Part shown: positions 22,727 to 30,928 of the stretch, one piece after another
How positions within the stretch are numbered: position 1 is the first letter of the stretch
Layout: each line of letters begins with the position of its first letter
NCBI GenBank assembly: GCA_900546465.1
Contig: URCX01000002.1
Coordinates: 1-32,117, forward strand
Origin: an uncultured Bacteroidota bacterium
Lineage (GTDB): Bacteria; Bacteroidota; Bacteroidia; Bacteroidales; P3
Length of the DNA stretch: 32,117 bases
Direction of reading: 5' to 3'
Program-made: the position numbers and the translations under genes
The notes under the pieces: model-generated
The model's database searches: none
The model's input: the letters and a program-made list of their open reading frames with translations, nothing else
Told to the model about the DNA's origin: nothing

Positions 22727-25006
22727 TTACTTGTTTACAATCAATTTCTTTGTTTGCTTTTCTCCGTTAACAGACAAAGTGTAGAAATATGTTCCGTTAG
22801 CCAAGTCGGCAGTGTTTAGGTTTACATTATAAGATGTACCTGCAACTTGGTTTCCTTGGTTCATCATCTTAACTGTCCTGCCCATCATATCGGTGATTAC
22901 GATATTTACATTACCTGATTTGTTCAAAGAGTAAGAAATAGTAGTCTCGCCGTTTGCAGGGTTAGGATAAGCATTCAATGAAGAGCTTGAGCTGATTTGT
23001 TCAGGCAAAGAAGCAACATCTCCAAGTATCATACGAATCATAGGAGTGGTGTAGTCGGAATATTCAGGTCTTATATAAAGCCTTCCGCCCCAAGAATAGT
23101 TACCATTTATTCCGGGTTGACAAACCAACATTGACCAATCAGTACTGAAACCTCCCGGACCGAATGATCTGATATATCTATCTGTTGCTACTGCGAACTT
23201 TCCATTTGCAGCCATACGGTAGCAAGCGTAGTAAATTTCACCCGGCTCCAATCTTACACTGTTAGGGAATTCAAGATAGATAGAATTAAAATCCCTTGCC
23301 ACTCTCCATTCGCCATCAGCCGTCGGTCCTCCCCAAAATTCATTATTGCCGACATTCAAATCAGCTTGCTGAACTGTATAAACAGGTGATTGAACAGGAA
23401 CACCCCATTCGTCCTCAACATTGATTATCATATTATTAATATCTGCAGCCTCAGCATTGTACTTTCTCAACTTTCCTTGTATTTTGGCACCTGCACGGCA
23501 AGAGTCAACAGCCGGAACAACTTCCACACCTGTTATGTACTTAACCGCAGTGTTATTGTCATTTGCGCTATAAGGCAAGCAAACTTCATAACCTTGCAAT
23601 CCGATTGTTGCCTGGTCTGTCAAGAAAGCAGTTCCACCGTAGTTGATAAATCCGTAGGTAAAGATACCGCTTCTTCCATGAGAAGGGTGTGCTACTATTA
23701 CGTTTCTATCCTTAGCCCATCTGTAATGTCCGGAATTATTTTCCATCTCTCCTCTAACGTTGAAATAAAGAGTATCATCGGCTGCTGCAATAATGTTACC
23801 TTCGGAAGTCAATATTGTTGAAGCGCTATATGCTCCTATTTCTTGATACGGCAATACGGTGCTTGCTGTTACGAATTGGCTGTAACGAGATTCGGAAACA
23901 TTGCCGTTGCTTGCAGTGTCTCTTCTCAAGGCGTTAAGCAAACTGCCTTCTGTTGACTCGTTATCGCTTACATGTGTATAAACATCTTCATCGTTTTCAT
24001 TGCTTGTTACCTTATTGAATACATTTTTTGCCATAGCACTGGCATAATCGGTTGCTCCCGTATTTTCAAATACACCTACGAAAACAACGGTATCCAACAT
24101 AACTCCGGTAGGAATGATATGGTATGTGTTTGCAGCATAGTTGGTGCTTACAACATCTATTCTGTTCTCCGGAATATCAGAGTAAGAAATATCATCTATA
24201 AGCCAGTAATATCCTTGAGTCTGATCCTGGCTTCCGGGAGCATAAGCACGAATTCTTACATACAAAGGTTGATCTTCCGTTGTGGCAAGAACATTTACGT
24301 TATAAGAGCCTCTTGGAAGGGTTACTCTTTTTGTTTCGTATGTAAAGTCGTTTGCATTCATCTCGATACCATTAACGTTAAACTCTATGGAGTCATAAAC
24401 CGTAAAGTTCAAATCATGGCTCCAGTCTATGTAGTAACGTTCCGAATTAAATCGTTGAAGCACTTGATTAAAGTAAATATCAACTCCTCTCATACCGTGA
24501 GTATAAATAGGAGTGTTTAGTTTAATAGACGCGGTTAAATCCACTCCGCTGTGTCCATCTCTCTCTATATCGACATAACTCAAAAAAGCGAAGCCGTTCT
24601 CTCCTGTATTGGGTATACTATAGCTTTGCAACACTCTCTCGTACGTCCAATACCAGTGAGTAGTATTATAAAGGCTGTCTTCGTATTTGAGCCATTGAAA
24701 CAACTCAGGAGCTGCACTTTCAAAAGTTGTGGTTACGTTTGGTTGCAACTGCCAGCCTCTTGAGCCGCTGTTGACAAAGGTGTAGGCTGTGCTTTCTTGA
24801 AAATCGCACAAAGTCTCGATGGTTTCTCCGTCCTTGCGGCCGTTCAAATTATTTTGTTGCTTTTGTTTCTGGAACTCTTGGTAAACAGCTGTTTTGTCAA
24901 GAGTTGTTTTTTGCGTCTTTTGAATAGCATCAGCTTTGATACCTATTTGTGCAAAAGCTCCACCGGTACCCAGCAACAATGCCAACGCTAATAATGTTTT
25001 CTTCAT
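22727..25006 (-). CDS. Secreted T9SS type A cargo protein of unknown function
   Basis: This encodes 759 residues. The signal peptide is MKKTLLALALLLGTGGAFAQ. Residues about 60-275 resemble a jelly-roll or cleaved-adhesin-type beta domain (SRGWQLQP, then YYWLIDDISYSD). The middle part contains further beta-rich domains (ITGVEVVPAVDSCRAGAKIQGKL, VNEFWGGP-like strands). The C-terminus is a canonical T9SS sorting domain: NAYPNPANGETTISYSL, ITDMMGRTV, GTYFYTLSVNGEKQTKKLIVNK. No catalytic motif is seen; adhesion or binding is a guess. A promoter core lies at 25060-25067, and a perfect 20-bp palindrome sits about 50 bases further upstream. Confidence 0.85.
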   Translation of the reverse strand: MKKTLLALALLLGTGGAFAQIGIKADAIQKTQKTTLDKTAVYQEFQKQKQQNNLNGRKDGETIETLCDFQESTAYTFVNSGSRGWQLQPNVTTTFESAAPELFQWLKYEDSLYNTTHWYWTYERVLQSYSIPNTGENGFAFLSYVDIERDGHSGVDLTASIKLNTPIYTHGMRGVDIYFNQVLQRFNSERYYIDWSHDLNFTVYDSIEFNVNGIEMNANDFTYETKRVTLPRGSYNVNVLATTEDQPLYVRIRAYAPGSQDQTQGYYWLIDDISYSDIPENRIDVVSTNYAANTYHIIPTGVMLDTVVFVGVFENTGATDYASAMAKNVFNKVTSNENDEDVYTHVSDNESTEGSLLNALRRDTASNGNVSESRYSQFVTASTVLPYQEIGAYSASTILTSEGNIIAAADDTLYFNVRGEMENNSGHYRWAKDRNVIVAHPSHGRSGIFTYGFINYGGTAFLTDQATIGLQGYEVCLPYSANDNNTAVKYITGVEVVPAVDSCRAGAKIQGKLRKYNAEAADINNMIINVEDEWGVPVQSPVYTVQQADLNVGNNEFWGGPTADGEWRVARDFNSIYLEFPNSVRLEPGEIYYACYRMAANGKFAVATDRYIRSFGPGGFSTDWSMLVCQPGINGNYSWGGRLYIRPEYSDYTTPMIRMILGDVASLPEQISSSSSLNAYPNPANGETTISYSLNKSGNVNIVITDMMGRTVKMMNQGNQVAGTSYNVNLNTADLANGTYFYTLSVNGEKQTKKLIVNK

Positions 25007-25059
25007 TTTTTGATTGTTTTTTGTAAGAAACTATTTGATGTACTCAACTATTCAATTTG

Positions 25060-25067
25060 CAAATATA
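25060..25067 (-). promoter_or_regulatory. -7 promoter core of the 759-residue T9SS protein
   Basis: The minus strand reads TATATTTG, an exact core, 54 bases ahead of the ATG. A partial -33 (TTG) lies 19 bases upstream near 25087. Confidence 0.65.
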
Positions 25068-25117
25068 CTACATTTGCGGACAATAGCAAGCATACTAACG
25101 CATTTTTCGACAAAATG

Positions 25118-25137
25118 TTTTCTTGCCGGCAAGAAAA
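25118..25137. promoter_or_regulatory. Perfect 20-bp palindrome
   Basis: TTTTCTTGCCGGCAAGAAAA is its own reverse complement over all 20 bases. It lies about 30 bases upstream of the -33 position of the minus-strand T9SS gene. That position suits an activator or repressor dimer site. A cruciform or hairpin is the alternative. Confidence 0.5.
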
Positions 25138-25231
25138 ACCTCGTTTCTTCATACCTTTTTTACTGCTTTTTCATGTGCTTGCAGTACAGTCTCTTTGCAG
25201 TGTTTTATCCGAAAGCCGTTTCGTTGCGATT

Positions 25232-25285
25232 GAAACGCCGAAAGAAAAAATCAGAACGCCGTTTTATTTTTCCGAAACGGCGTTT
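25232..25285. repeat. 54-bp interspersed repeat, copy 2
   Basis: This is identical to 6727-6780 except for one base. It lies upstream of the ssb promoter. Flanking sequences differ between the copies, so the repeated unit ends sharply. Confidence 0.8.
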
Positions 25286-25375
25286 GCGTTTTGCGTTTGT
25301 GGCAAACAAAGCTGCAAAGCGGAATATCGAGACGGAGGAATAGAGGGAGAATGGGTGGTTTTCGGCTTTTTTTCG

Positions 25376-25383
25376 TACCTTTG
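25376..25383 (+). promoter_or_regulatory. -7 promoter core for the ssb operon
   Basis: TACCTTTG is an exact TAnnTTTG core. The start point would be near 25390, about 16 bases ahead of the ATG. No clear -33 element is present. Confidence 0.6.
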
Positions 25384-25405
25384 CTCTTTGTAAAACGAAT
25401 TGGTG

Positions 25406-25903
25406 ATGATTGGGATAAACAAAGTAATTCTTATAGGTAATATCGGCAAAGACCCTGAAATTGTGTCTTTCGACGGAATAAAAAAATCGACATTCTCTCT
25501 CGCTACAACAGAACTTCATAAATGCAAGGACGGTTCCAAAATAGAGGAAACGGAGTGGCATAACGTGGTTTGTTGGAGAGGTTTGGCTGAGGTGGCAGAG
25601 AAATTTTTGAAGAAAGGCATGCAGGTTTATGTAGAGGGAAGAATAAGGTCGCATGTGAGGGAAGATAAGGAGGGATATAAAAGACGGGTGGTTGAAATCA
25701 TTGCCGAAAATCTCAAAATACTCTCCCGTTTCCATGCCGGAGAGACTCTCCCTTGCGATACAGGCAACAGAGATTCTGCTTCGGTTTATGAGGAAATTTT
25801 GGAGGAGGGTTTCGACACTTCTCCCGAAGATACAAAAACCAATCTTTCCAAACTATTGAGCGAGGATACCGAAATAGAGAAATTGGGAGACCTTCCTTTC
25901 TGA
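25406..25903 (+). CDS. ssb: Single-stranded DNA-binding protein
   Basis: SSB coats single-stranded DNA in replication, repair and recombination. The start ATG is the one giving MIGINKVILIGNIGKDPE; alternative TTG and GTG codons just upstream would add only two residues. The OB fold is recognisable by NKVILIGNIGKDPE, TEWHNVVCWRGLAEVAEKFLKKG and VYVEGRIRSH. The C-terminal tail is acidic and ends LGDLPF, the tip that recruits partner proteins. The 165 residues are a usual length. It heads a run with a barrel protein, a sigma-54 activator and aroA. Confidence 0.95.
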   Translation: MIGINKVILIGNIGKDPEIVSFDGIKKSTFSLATTELHKCKDGSKIEETEWHNVVCWRGLAEVAEKFLKKGMQVYVEGRIRSHVREDKEGYKRRVVEIIAENLKILSRFHAGETLPCDTGNRDSASVYEEILEEGFDTSPEDTKTNLSKLLSEDTEIEKLGDLPF

Positions 25904-25929
25904 GAAATCATTAAACGAAATCACAGTAT

Positions 25930-26622
25930 ATGAAAACAGCAACTTCGTTCTTTAAGACATTGTTCCTATTTGCCCTTGTATGCACAACATTCTTTGCACA
26001 GGCACAGAAGAATGGTGCAAATTATGCAAGAATACAGTACAATAATCCTATAGGAGAGTATAAAGATTTCTATTCTTACGGAATCGGCTTGGAATACGGG
26101 CATACTTTTTATTTCAATGTGGCATTGGGAGAACTCGTCTGCCCGGGCATTGATGTTACTTTTCTTGAATTGGCATTCAATTCGGGAGAGGAATATGATT
26201 ATTCGCAAACAGTGTCTGCTTCCGAGGCAGCATTGTATAAATACACGACCAAAGGCGGCTTTCTTATGACCGCAGGACCGAAAGTAGGTTTGGCGGCGCA
26301 AATGGAATTGATTGACGGCTTGTTTTTGGAGACTTCAATAAAGTATTGCCCTACTTTGGTATTCGGTTCTCGCAATCTTGCACGAACCGAACTTACCCCC
26401 AAGGAGCAGAGTTCGGGTTGTTTTGCCTTTTCCAACCGTCTTTCATTGAATTTGGGCTTGAAATACCAATGGTTCTCTTTCGGAGGAGAATTTGTGTTCG
26501 GTAAAGCCAAACTCGATTATTCCAAAGCCATCATTCCGGATATCGGAAACAAGCCCGTATTACAAGATGAGAAAAATCTCGGAATGAATACTTTCAAACT
26601 TTATGTGGGTTTCAATTTCTGA
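25930..26622 (+). CDS. Small outer-membrane beta-barrel protein
   Basis: This encodes 230 residues with a signal peptide (MKTATSFFKTLFLFALVCTTFFAQAQ). The mature part alternates aromatic and small residues in strand pairs (SYGIGLEYGHTFYFNVALGE, FLMTAGPKVGLAAQM, NLGLKYQWFSFGGEF) and ends in FKLYVGFNF with a terminal phenylalanine, the usual BAM recognition end. The size fits an eight- to ten-stranded barrel. Function is unknown. It lies 26 bases after ssb and 49 bases before the sigma-54 activator, with no terminator, and is likely part of that transcript. Confidence 0.82.
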   Translation: MKTATSFFKTLFLFALVCTTFFAQAQKNGANYARIQYNNPIGEYKDFYSYGIGLEYGHTFYFNVALGELVCPGIDVTFLELAFNSGEEYDYSQTVSASEAALYKYTTKGGFLMTAGPKVGLAAQMELIDGLFLETSIKYCPTLVFGSRNLARTELTPKEQSSGCFAFSNRLSLNLGLKYQWFSFGGEFVFGKAKLDYSKAIIPDIGNKPVLQDEKNLGMNTFKLYVGFNF

Positions 26623-26671
26623 TAGTCCGAAATTGAAAAAGCACTTTCCCTTCTTAAAAGGATAAATCGGC

Positions 26672-27856
26672 ATGACGGAAACAGATATTCAAAAGGTAAA
26701 GAGACAATTCCGCATTTTCGGAAACAGTTCTCTGCTGAATAAAGCAATAGAGATAGCAATCAGAGTTGCCAAGACGGATGCGAGTGTTCTGATTGTGGGA
26801 GAGAGTGGAGCGGGAAAGGATGTTTTCTCTCGCATAATCCATCAAAACAGCGACAGAAAGCAGAAGAAATACATAGCAGTGAACTGTGCTGCCATTCCCG
26901 AGGGTACAATAGAAAGCGAATTGTTCGGACACATCAAGGGTTCATTCACCGGTGCTGAGAGAGACCGCAAAGGATATTTTGCCGAAGCGGACAAAGGTAC
27001 CATCTTCCTTGATGAGGTCGGAGAACTGCCCTATACGATGCAGGCAAAGTTGCTGAGAGTATTGGAAAATGGCGAGTTTCTGCCCGTAGGGGCTTCTTCG
27101 GCAGTGAAAGTCGATGTGAGAATAATTGCGGCAACCAATGTGAATTTATTGAAAGCCGTAGAGCAGGGACGTTTCCGCAGCGACCTTTACTATCGTTTGA
27201 ATCAGATAAACATAAACGTACCTTCTCTCCGAGAGCGACAGGAGGATATTCCTCTTTTGTTTCGATTCTTTTGCAGCGAATTGGCGGATAAATACAATAT
27301 TCCGAGGATAAGCCTCACACCTCAGGCTTTGGAATATCTCAAAAGCTACCCTTGGCGAGGAAATGTCAGGGAGTTGAAAAATATAGCCGAGCGAATTTCG
27401 CTTTTGGAAATGAACAGAGAGGTGGACATTCAAACGCTTAAAACCTATATCCCGCCTATCGAACGTCTGCCTGTGCTTTTCAAATCGGAAGAAGCAAGTG
27501 CGGACGCAAGCGATATAATAAGCATCGTATTGCAGAACAAAAAAGATATAGAGGAATTGAAAGAGGAGATTGTGAGACTTAAATCCGTTGTTCTCGGCAT
27601 GTTCAACAGTTCCAACAATCCGACTATGATAAACCCTCCTTCGACCAATCACCCGAGTGAAATGCTTATTGATTATCCGGAAGAGAACGTAAAGAAAGAT
27701 AGTCCGGTAAGTTTGAGAGAAATGGAAAAGAATGCCATAATTGCAGCTTTGGAAAGAAATAACGGCAAGCGAAGTGCCGCTGCCAAGGAATTGGGTTTCT
27801 CCGAAAGAACTCTCTATCGTAAGATGATAGATTACGATCTAAATAAAAAGCAATAA
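26672..27856 (+). CDS. Sigma-54-dependent activator without N-terminal sensor domain
   Basis: This is an AAA+ activator that remodels RNA polymerase carrying sigma-54. Only about 15 residues precede the ATPase: Walker A GESGAGKD (43-50), the sigma-54 contact loop GSFTGA (90-95, a variant of GAFTGA), Walker B IFLDE (111-115), and SDLYYRLNQININVPSLRERQEDIP with arginine-finger and sensor features, then PWRGNVRELKN. A short coiled coil (about 285-310) leads to a Fis-type helix-turn-helix (KRSAAAKELGFSERTLYRKM). With no receiver, GAF or PAS domain, it is either constitutive or controlled by a separate protein, as in PspF-like activators. The stop overlaps the aroA ATG by one base (TAATG). Confidence 0.93.
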   Translation: MTETDIQKVKRQFRIFGNSSLLNKAIEIAIRVAKTDASVLIVGESGAGKDVFSRIIHQNSDRKQKKYIAVNCAAIPEGTIESELFGHIKGSFTGAERDRKGYFAEADKGTIFLDEVGELPYTMQAKLLRVLENGEFLPVGASSAVKVDVRIIAATNVNLLKAVEQGRFRSDLYYRLNQININVPSLRERQEDIPLLFRFFCSELADKYNIPRISLTPQALEYLKSYPWRGNVRELKNIAERISLLEMNREVDIQTLKTYIPPIERLPVLFKSEEASADASDIISIVLQNKKDIEELKEEIVRLKSVVLGMFNSSNNPTMINPPSTNHPSEMLIDYPEENVKKDSPVSLREMEKNAIIAALERNNGKRSAAAKELGFSERTLYRKMIDYDLNKKQ

Positions 27857-29163
27857 TGTCTTTCCTTGCCCTTGTGAGCGAAAGTATTGAGCCGAAAGAA
27901 CTTTCGTTTGAACTTCCAAGCTCTAAGAGTATTTCCAACAGGCTTCTCATTATGGAATACCTTGCAGGCAAATCGCAGCAAGTAAGCAATCTTTCATGCT
28001 CCGACGATACTGTTTTATTGAATCGAAACCTGAGAAAAACAGAATGTCGTTTTAATTCTCCGAAACATCCTTTCGTTGCAGCTTCTTTTGAAGAGGATTT
28101 TACGTCCTTGGAATGCGGCAATGCCGGAACGACATGTCGTTTTCTTACAGCCTTGCTGTCAATCACTCCGGGCAAATGGTTGTTGACTGCGGACAGGAGA
28201 ATGGAGGACAGACCGCTGAAACCTTTGATTGAAATTTTGAAGCACTTGGGTGCAGAGATGGAACAGCGAAGTGAAAGCACAATCTTTCCGCTTAAAATCA
28301 TCGGGAAACCGCTGCAAGGCGGACAAAGGATTTCCCTGCCTGCTGATTTAAGCAGCCAATTCGTCTCGGCACTTTCTCTGATTGCCCCTTATATGGAAAG
28401 AGGACTGTGTTTGGATTTATCTCCATCGCAAGTCTCGCGACCCTACATAGATATGACGATAGCACTGATGCGGGAACAGGGAGCGGATATTGAAATAAGG
28501 GATAATATCTTGCGGATTGCAGCTCGTCCCTACACCTTTCGCCCTGTCGTTGTGGAGGCTGATTGGTCGGCAGCAGCCTTTGCATATTCGCTTGTTGCAA
28601 TCCGAAAAATCAATGGAATGAAAGTCAAAGGACTGAAAGCACATTCCTTGCAGGGAGACAGCATAGTGGCAGAATTATTCGCCAAGTACTTCAACCTGAC
28701 AACGGAATACTTTGAAGATTATGCCATCATATCGTATTGCGAAGCCGTCTCAGGGCAAAACAAGCCCCTTATCATAGACTTCAAACACTGTCCCGATTTA
28801 TTTCTTCCGCTCTTGATAACAGCAGTATGTTTGGATAGACCTTTTGAATTTCAAGGATTGGAAACACTCTCCTACAAAGAATCCGACAGATTGGGCGGAG
28901 CAATTACGGAATTGAAAAAAGTCGGAGTGGAAATAGCATTTGAGCATGGCAAAGCCCTAAGATTGAATTGCGAAAACGTATTTCAAGCCGACACAGGCAA
29001 AATAGAAATAAATACTTACAATGACCATAGAATGGCAATGGCATTTGCACTGCTTGTAAGTAAATACGGCAGTATCCGTATAAAGAATCCGGACTGCGTA
29101 AGCAAATCTTTCCCTGCTTATTGGGCAGAACTTTCCAAGTATTTCCGCATAGAATTGCATTAA
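27856..29163 (+). CDS. aroA: 3-phosphoshikimate 1-carboxyvinyltransferase (EPSP synthase)
   Basis: AroA joins phosphoenolpyruvate to shikimate-3-phosphate in the sixth step of chorismate synthesis. Recognisable motifs are SSKSISNRLL (residues 22-31), ECGNAGTTCRF (86-96) with DRRMEDRPLKPL shortly after, SSQFVSALSLIAPY, ADWSAAAFAY, YKESDRLG and YNDHRMAMAFAL. The 435 residues fit the family. The start ATG overlaps the upstream activator's stop, an odd pairing of a regulator with a biosynthetic gene that implies coupled translation. A strong bidirectional terminator follows. Confidence 0.95.
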   Translation: MSFLALVSESIEPKELSFELPSSKSISNRLLIMEYLAGKSQQVSNLSCSDDTVLLNRNLRKTECRFNSPKHPFVAASFEEDFTSLECGNAGTTCRFLTALLSITPGKWLLTADRRMEDRPLKPLIEILKHLGAEMEQRSESTIFPLKIIGKPLQGGQRISLPADLSSQFVSALSLIAPYMERGLCLDLSPSQVSRPYIDMTIALMREQGADIEIRDNILRIAARPYTFRPVVVEADWSAAAFAYSLVAIRKINGMKVKGLKAHSLQGDSIVAELFAKYFNLTTEYFEDYAIISYCEAVSGQNKPLIIDFKHCPDLFLPLLITAVCLDRPFEFQGLETLSYKESDRLGGAITELKKVGVEIAFEHGKALRLNCENVFQADTGKIEINTYNDHRMAMAFALLVSKYGSIRIKNPDCVSKSFPAYWAELSKYFRIELH

Positions 29164-29167
29164 AAAA

Positions 29168-29203
29168 GACAGCGGAAAACCAATCTGACGATTTTCCGCT
29201 GTC
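29168..29203. terminator. Bidirectional terminator after aroA
   Basis: GACAGCGGAAAA (29168-29179) pairs perfectly with TTTTCCGCTGTC (29192-29203), 12 bp with a 12-base loop. It lies between converging aroA and the tandem lipoprotein genes. Confidence 0.88.
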
Positions 29204-29235
29204 TCGTAAAAGGAAAACTATAATGTTATTCCTAT

Positions 29236-29757
29236 TTACTTCACTTCGATAGGGAATGAAATACCGAATCCTCCTTCGTATGAATCGCCAAAGACAACTT
29301 CTCCGTTTTCGATTGAGCGTACATGACTGCAATCCGTATTCCCGTCAAAATAATAGAAAATAGCAGCATTGAAAACAATCCATTTCCCTTTTGGCAGATT
29401 TGAAACTTTCAATTTTACATCTCTTGATGCACTACTGTTGGAACCGTCATTATGCCATTCCTCAACGACAAAAATAGTATCATTCGAAATCTCCGTCCAT
29501 ATACATGGAGTGTCTGCAAGCAGTTTACAAAAAGCATTTGTCTTTTCTATCATAAGAGTATTCCCATTTATATGATAAGAGAAATCATTTCTATCGTAAG
29601 AGACTGAACTGATTTCACCTAAAAAGGTATATTCCGCTTGAACCCCGCTATCGTTATTGATAGTTTGTTCTTTTTCTTCTTTGTCATTACAGCTTGCAAA
29701 GCCGATGAGGCTGATTGCAGCGACAGCAGTAATTATGCTATGTATCGTTCTTTTCAT
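29236..29757 (-). CDS. Lipoprotein, tandem copy B
   Basis: Starting at the ATG at 29757, the protein begins MKRTIHSIITAVAAISLIGFASC, a lipoprotein signal peptide with the cysteine at residue 23; the frame extension to 29784 adds nine residues without sense. NDKEEKEQ after the cysteine is an acidic, possibly surface-export signal. The domain (about 140 residues) is beta-rich and aligns along its length with the neighbouring copy: YHINGNTLMIEK, NDTIFVVEEWHN, LPKGKWIVFNA, DGNT. Function is unknown. It lies 39 bases downstream of the other copy and ends at the shared terminator. Confidence 0.8.
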   Translation of the reverse strand: MKRTIHSIITAVAAISLIGFASCNDKEEKEQTINNDSGVQAEYTFLGEISSVSYDRNDFSYHINGNTLMIEKTNAFCKLLADTPCIWTEISNDTIFVVEEWHNDGSNSSASRDVKLKVSNLPKGKWIVFNAAIFYYFDGNTDCSHVRSIENGEVVFGDSYEGGFGISFPIEVK

Positions 29758-29796
29758 TTTTGTTGTTTTTTTTACGTTTGACAATCCATATTTCTC

Positions 29797-30333
29797 CTAC
29801 TTGACAGATATATGAAAAGCGTTTCCCGATTGAAAACGAATTCCATCTCCGATAAGCAATTGCCCATCGTCTGAAACTCCTCTTATAAAACGATTATTCG
29901 TATTTCCATCGGAACGGTATGTTACGCTTATATTTACTACCACCCAATCACCCTTTGGTAAATCATAAACAGTAAGGTTAATATCCCTTGAGTCTGCGTT
30001 GGAAATAAAATCTCCATCAAAACCTCCGTTATACCACTCTTCCATTACAATGATTGTATCATTATGAATTTCCGTTGTGATACGAGGGTTGTCGGCAATG
30101 GTATTGCAACGATGGTTTTTCTTCTCTATCGTAAGAGTATTTCCGTCCAAATGATAAGAGAGCTCAATCGGGGTCAATGCCGGTTCATTTATATCGCCCA
30201 AATAAGTATATTCTGCCCGAAGCCTACCATTATTAACGGGTTGTTCTTTGTCTTCTTTGTCATTGCAGCTTGCAAATCCGATAAGCGTTATTGCAATTAC
30301 CGCTGCAAAAAGGCTATAAACAGCTTTCTTCAT
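29797..30333 (-). CDS. Lipoprotein, tandem copy A
   Basis: This is a paralogue of the next gene. The signal peptide is MKKAVYSLFAAVIAITLIGFASC, and LIGFASCNDKE (residues 17-27) is identical in both copies, while the domain is similar at roughly 40 percent by eye (YHLDGNTLTIEK, NDTIIVMEEWYNGG, LPKGDWVVVNI, DGNT). The DNA is also most alike over the signal peptide. The protein is acidic after the lipid cysteine. No promoter core stands directly before it; the nearest is at 30736-30766, ahead of the orphan sorting domain, which would therefore lead the transcript. Confidence 0.8.
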   Translation of the reverse strand: MKKAVYSLFAAVIAITLIGFASCNDKEDKEQPVNNGRLRAEYTYLGDINEPALTPIELSYHLDGNTLTIEKKNHRCNTIADNPRITTEIHNDTIIVMEEWYNGGFDGDFISNADSRDINLTVYDLPKGDWVVVNISVTYRSDGNTNNRFIRGVSDDGQLLIGDGIRFQSGNAFHISVK

Positions 30334-30363
30334 TGTGTATTGTGTTTATTATGTTCAACCATA

Positions 30364-30720
30364 TTATTCTACTATTAAAACTTTTGCATCCATTCGTCTG
30401 CCATCACAATTAAGCATTACTGTATAAATCCCGCTTGTCAATGTACTACAATCAAACGAATATTGAGTTGCAGTCGGACTTACTCTATATACATTTACAA
30501 GTATCCCAGAATTGTTTATTATTTCTATTGAAACATTATCCGCTTGTGAAGCTTCGTATGCAATAACAGCTAAATCTGTTGCAGGTTGCGGATTTATGCT
30601 TTTGATAAAATTGGATTTAACAACAACATTAAGACTATCATAGCCTATAAAACCATCATCGGTTTTTACTTTCAATCTATATTGCTGGGTTGTTATAGGA
30701 GAGACATACATATATTTCAA
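30364..30720 (-). pseudogene. Orphan T9SS sorting domain, remnant of a secreted protein
   Basis: The 118-residue frame (first codon TTG at 30720, ATG at 30711) has no signal peptide. It starts in the last strands of an Ig/PKD-like domain (VSPITTQQYRLKVKTDDGF, then DSLNVVVK). A T9SS type A sorting domain follows: INPQPATDLAVI, IEIINNSGILV, SGIYTVMLNCDGRRMDAKVLIVE. A stop codon (30724-30726) closes the frame just upstream. A full promoter lies 16 bases ahead. The simplest reading is that deletion removed the body of a cargo gene and left its promoter and its 3' end. Whether the piece is translated is unknown. Confidence 0.6.
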
Positions 30721-30735
30721 AGATTATTCCGCCGA

Positions 30736-30766
30736 CAAATATACTTCTTTATTTGATAGTAACAAA
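30736..30766 (-). promoter_or_regulatory. Promoter ahead of the orphan sorting domain and lipoproteins
   Basis: The minus strand reads TTTG (30766-30763), 19 bases, then TATATTTG (30743-30736), the full consensus. The start point would be near 30729, immediately ahead of the truncated frame. Confidence 0.8.
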
Positions 30767-30905
30767 ATAATTACCGTATATTTGTTACAATTTTGTGTCT
30801 CAACTGCGAAAACGATATACGAAATCCATGTTGTTTGAATGTTCGAGGACTCTATCTGCCATCGGATTTTCTCCGTACTCGCTTCCGTGTAATGAAATAA
30901 AGAAG

Positions 30906-30913
30906 TAACTTTG
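30906..30913 (+). promoter_or_regulatory. -7 promoter core for the GldN-like operon
   Basis: TAACTTTG is an exact core. The start point would be near 30920, less than 10 bases ahead of the ATG at 30929, so the leader would be very short. No good -33 element is seen. Confidence 0.55.
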
Positions 30914-30928
30914 CGGCTTGATAAGAAT

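Larger units (their letters stand above)
25007..25405. other. 399-bp divergent intergenic region
   Basis: It separates the T9SS cargo gene (-) from ssb (+). It holds the minus-strand promoter core, the 20-bp palindrome, the second 54-bp repeat copy and the ssb promoter core. Open frames here are low-complexity and lack any recognisable protein. Confidence 0.7.

Noticed and set aside
25010..25393. 127-residue plus-strand frame between the T9SS cargo gene and ssb
   Set aside because: It runs through both promoters, the palindrome and the 54-bp repeat, and its composition is not protein-like.
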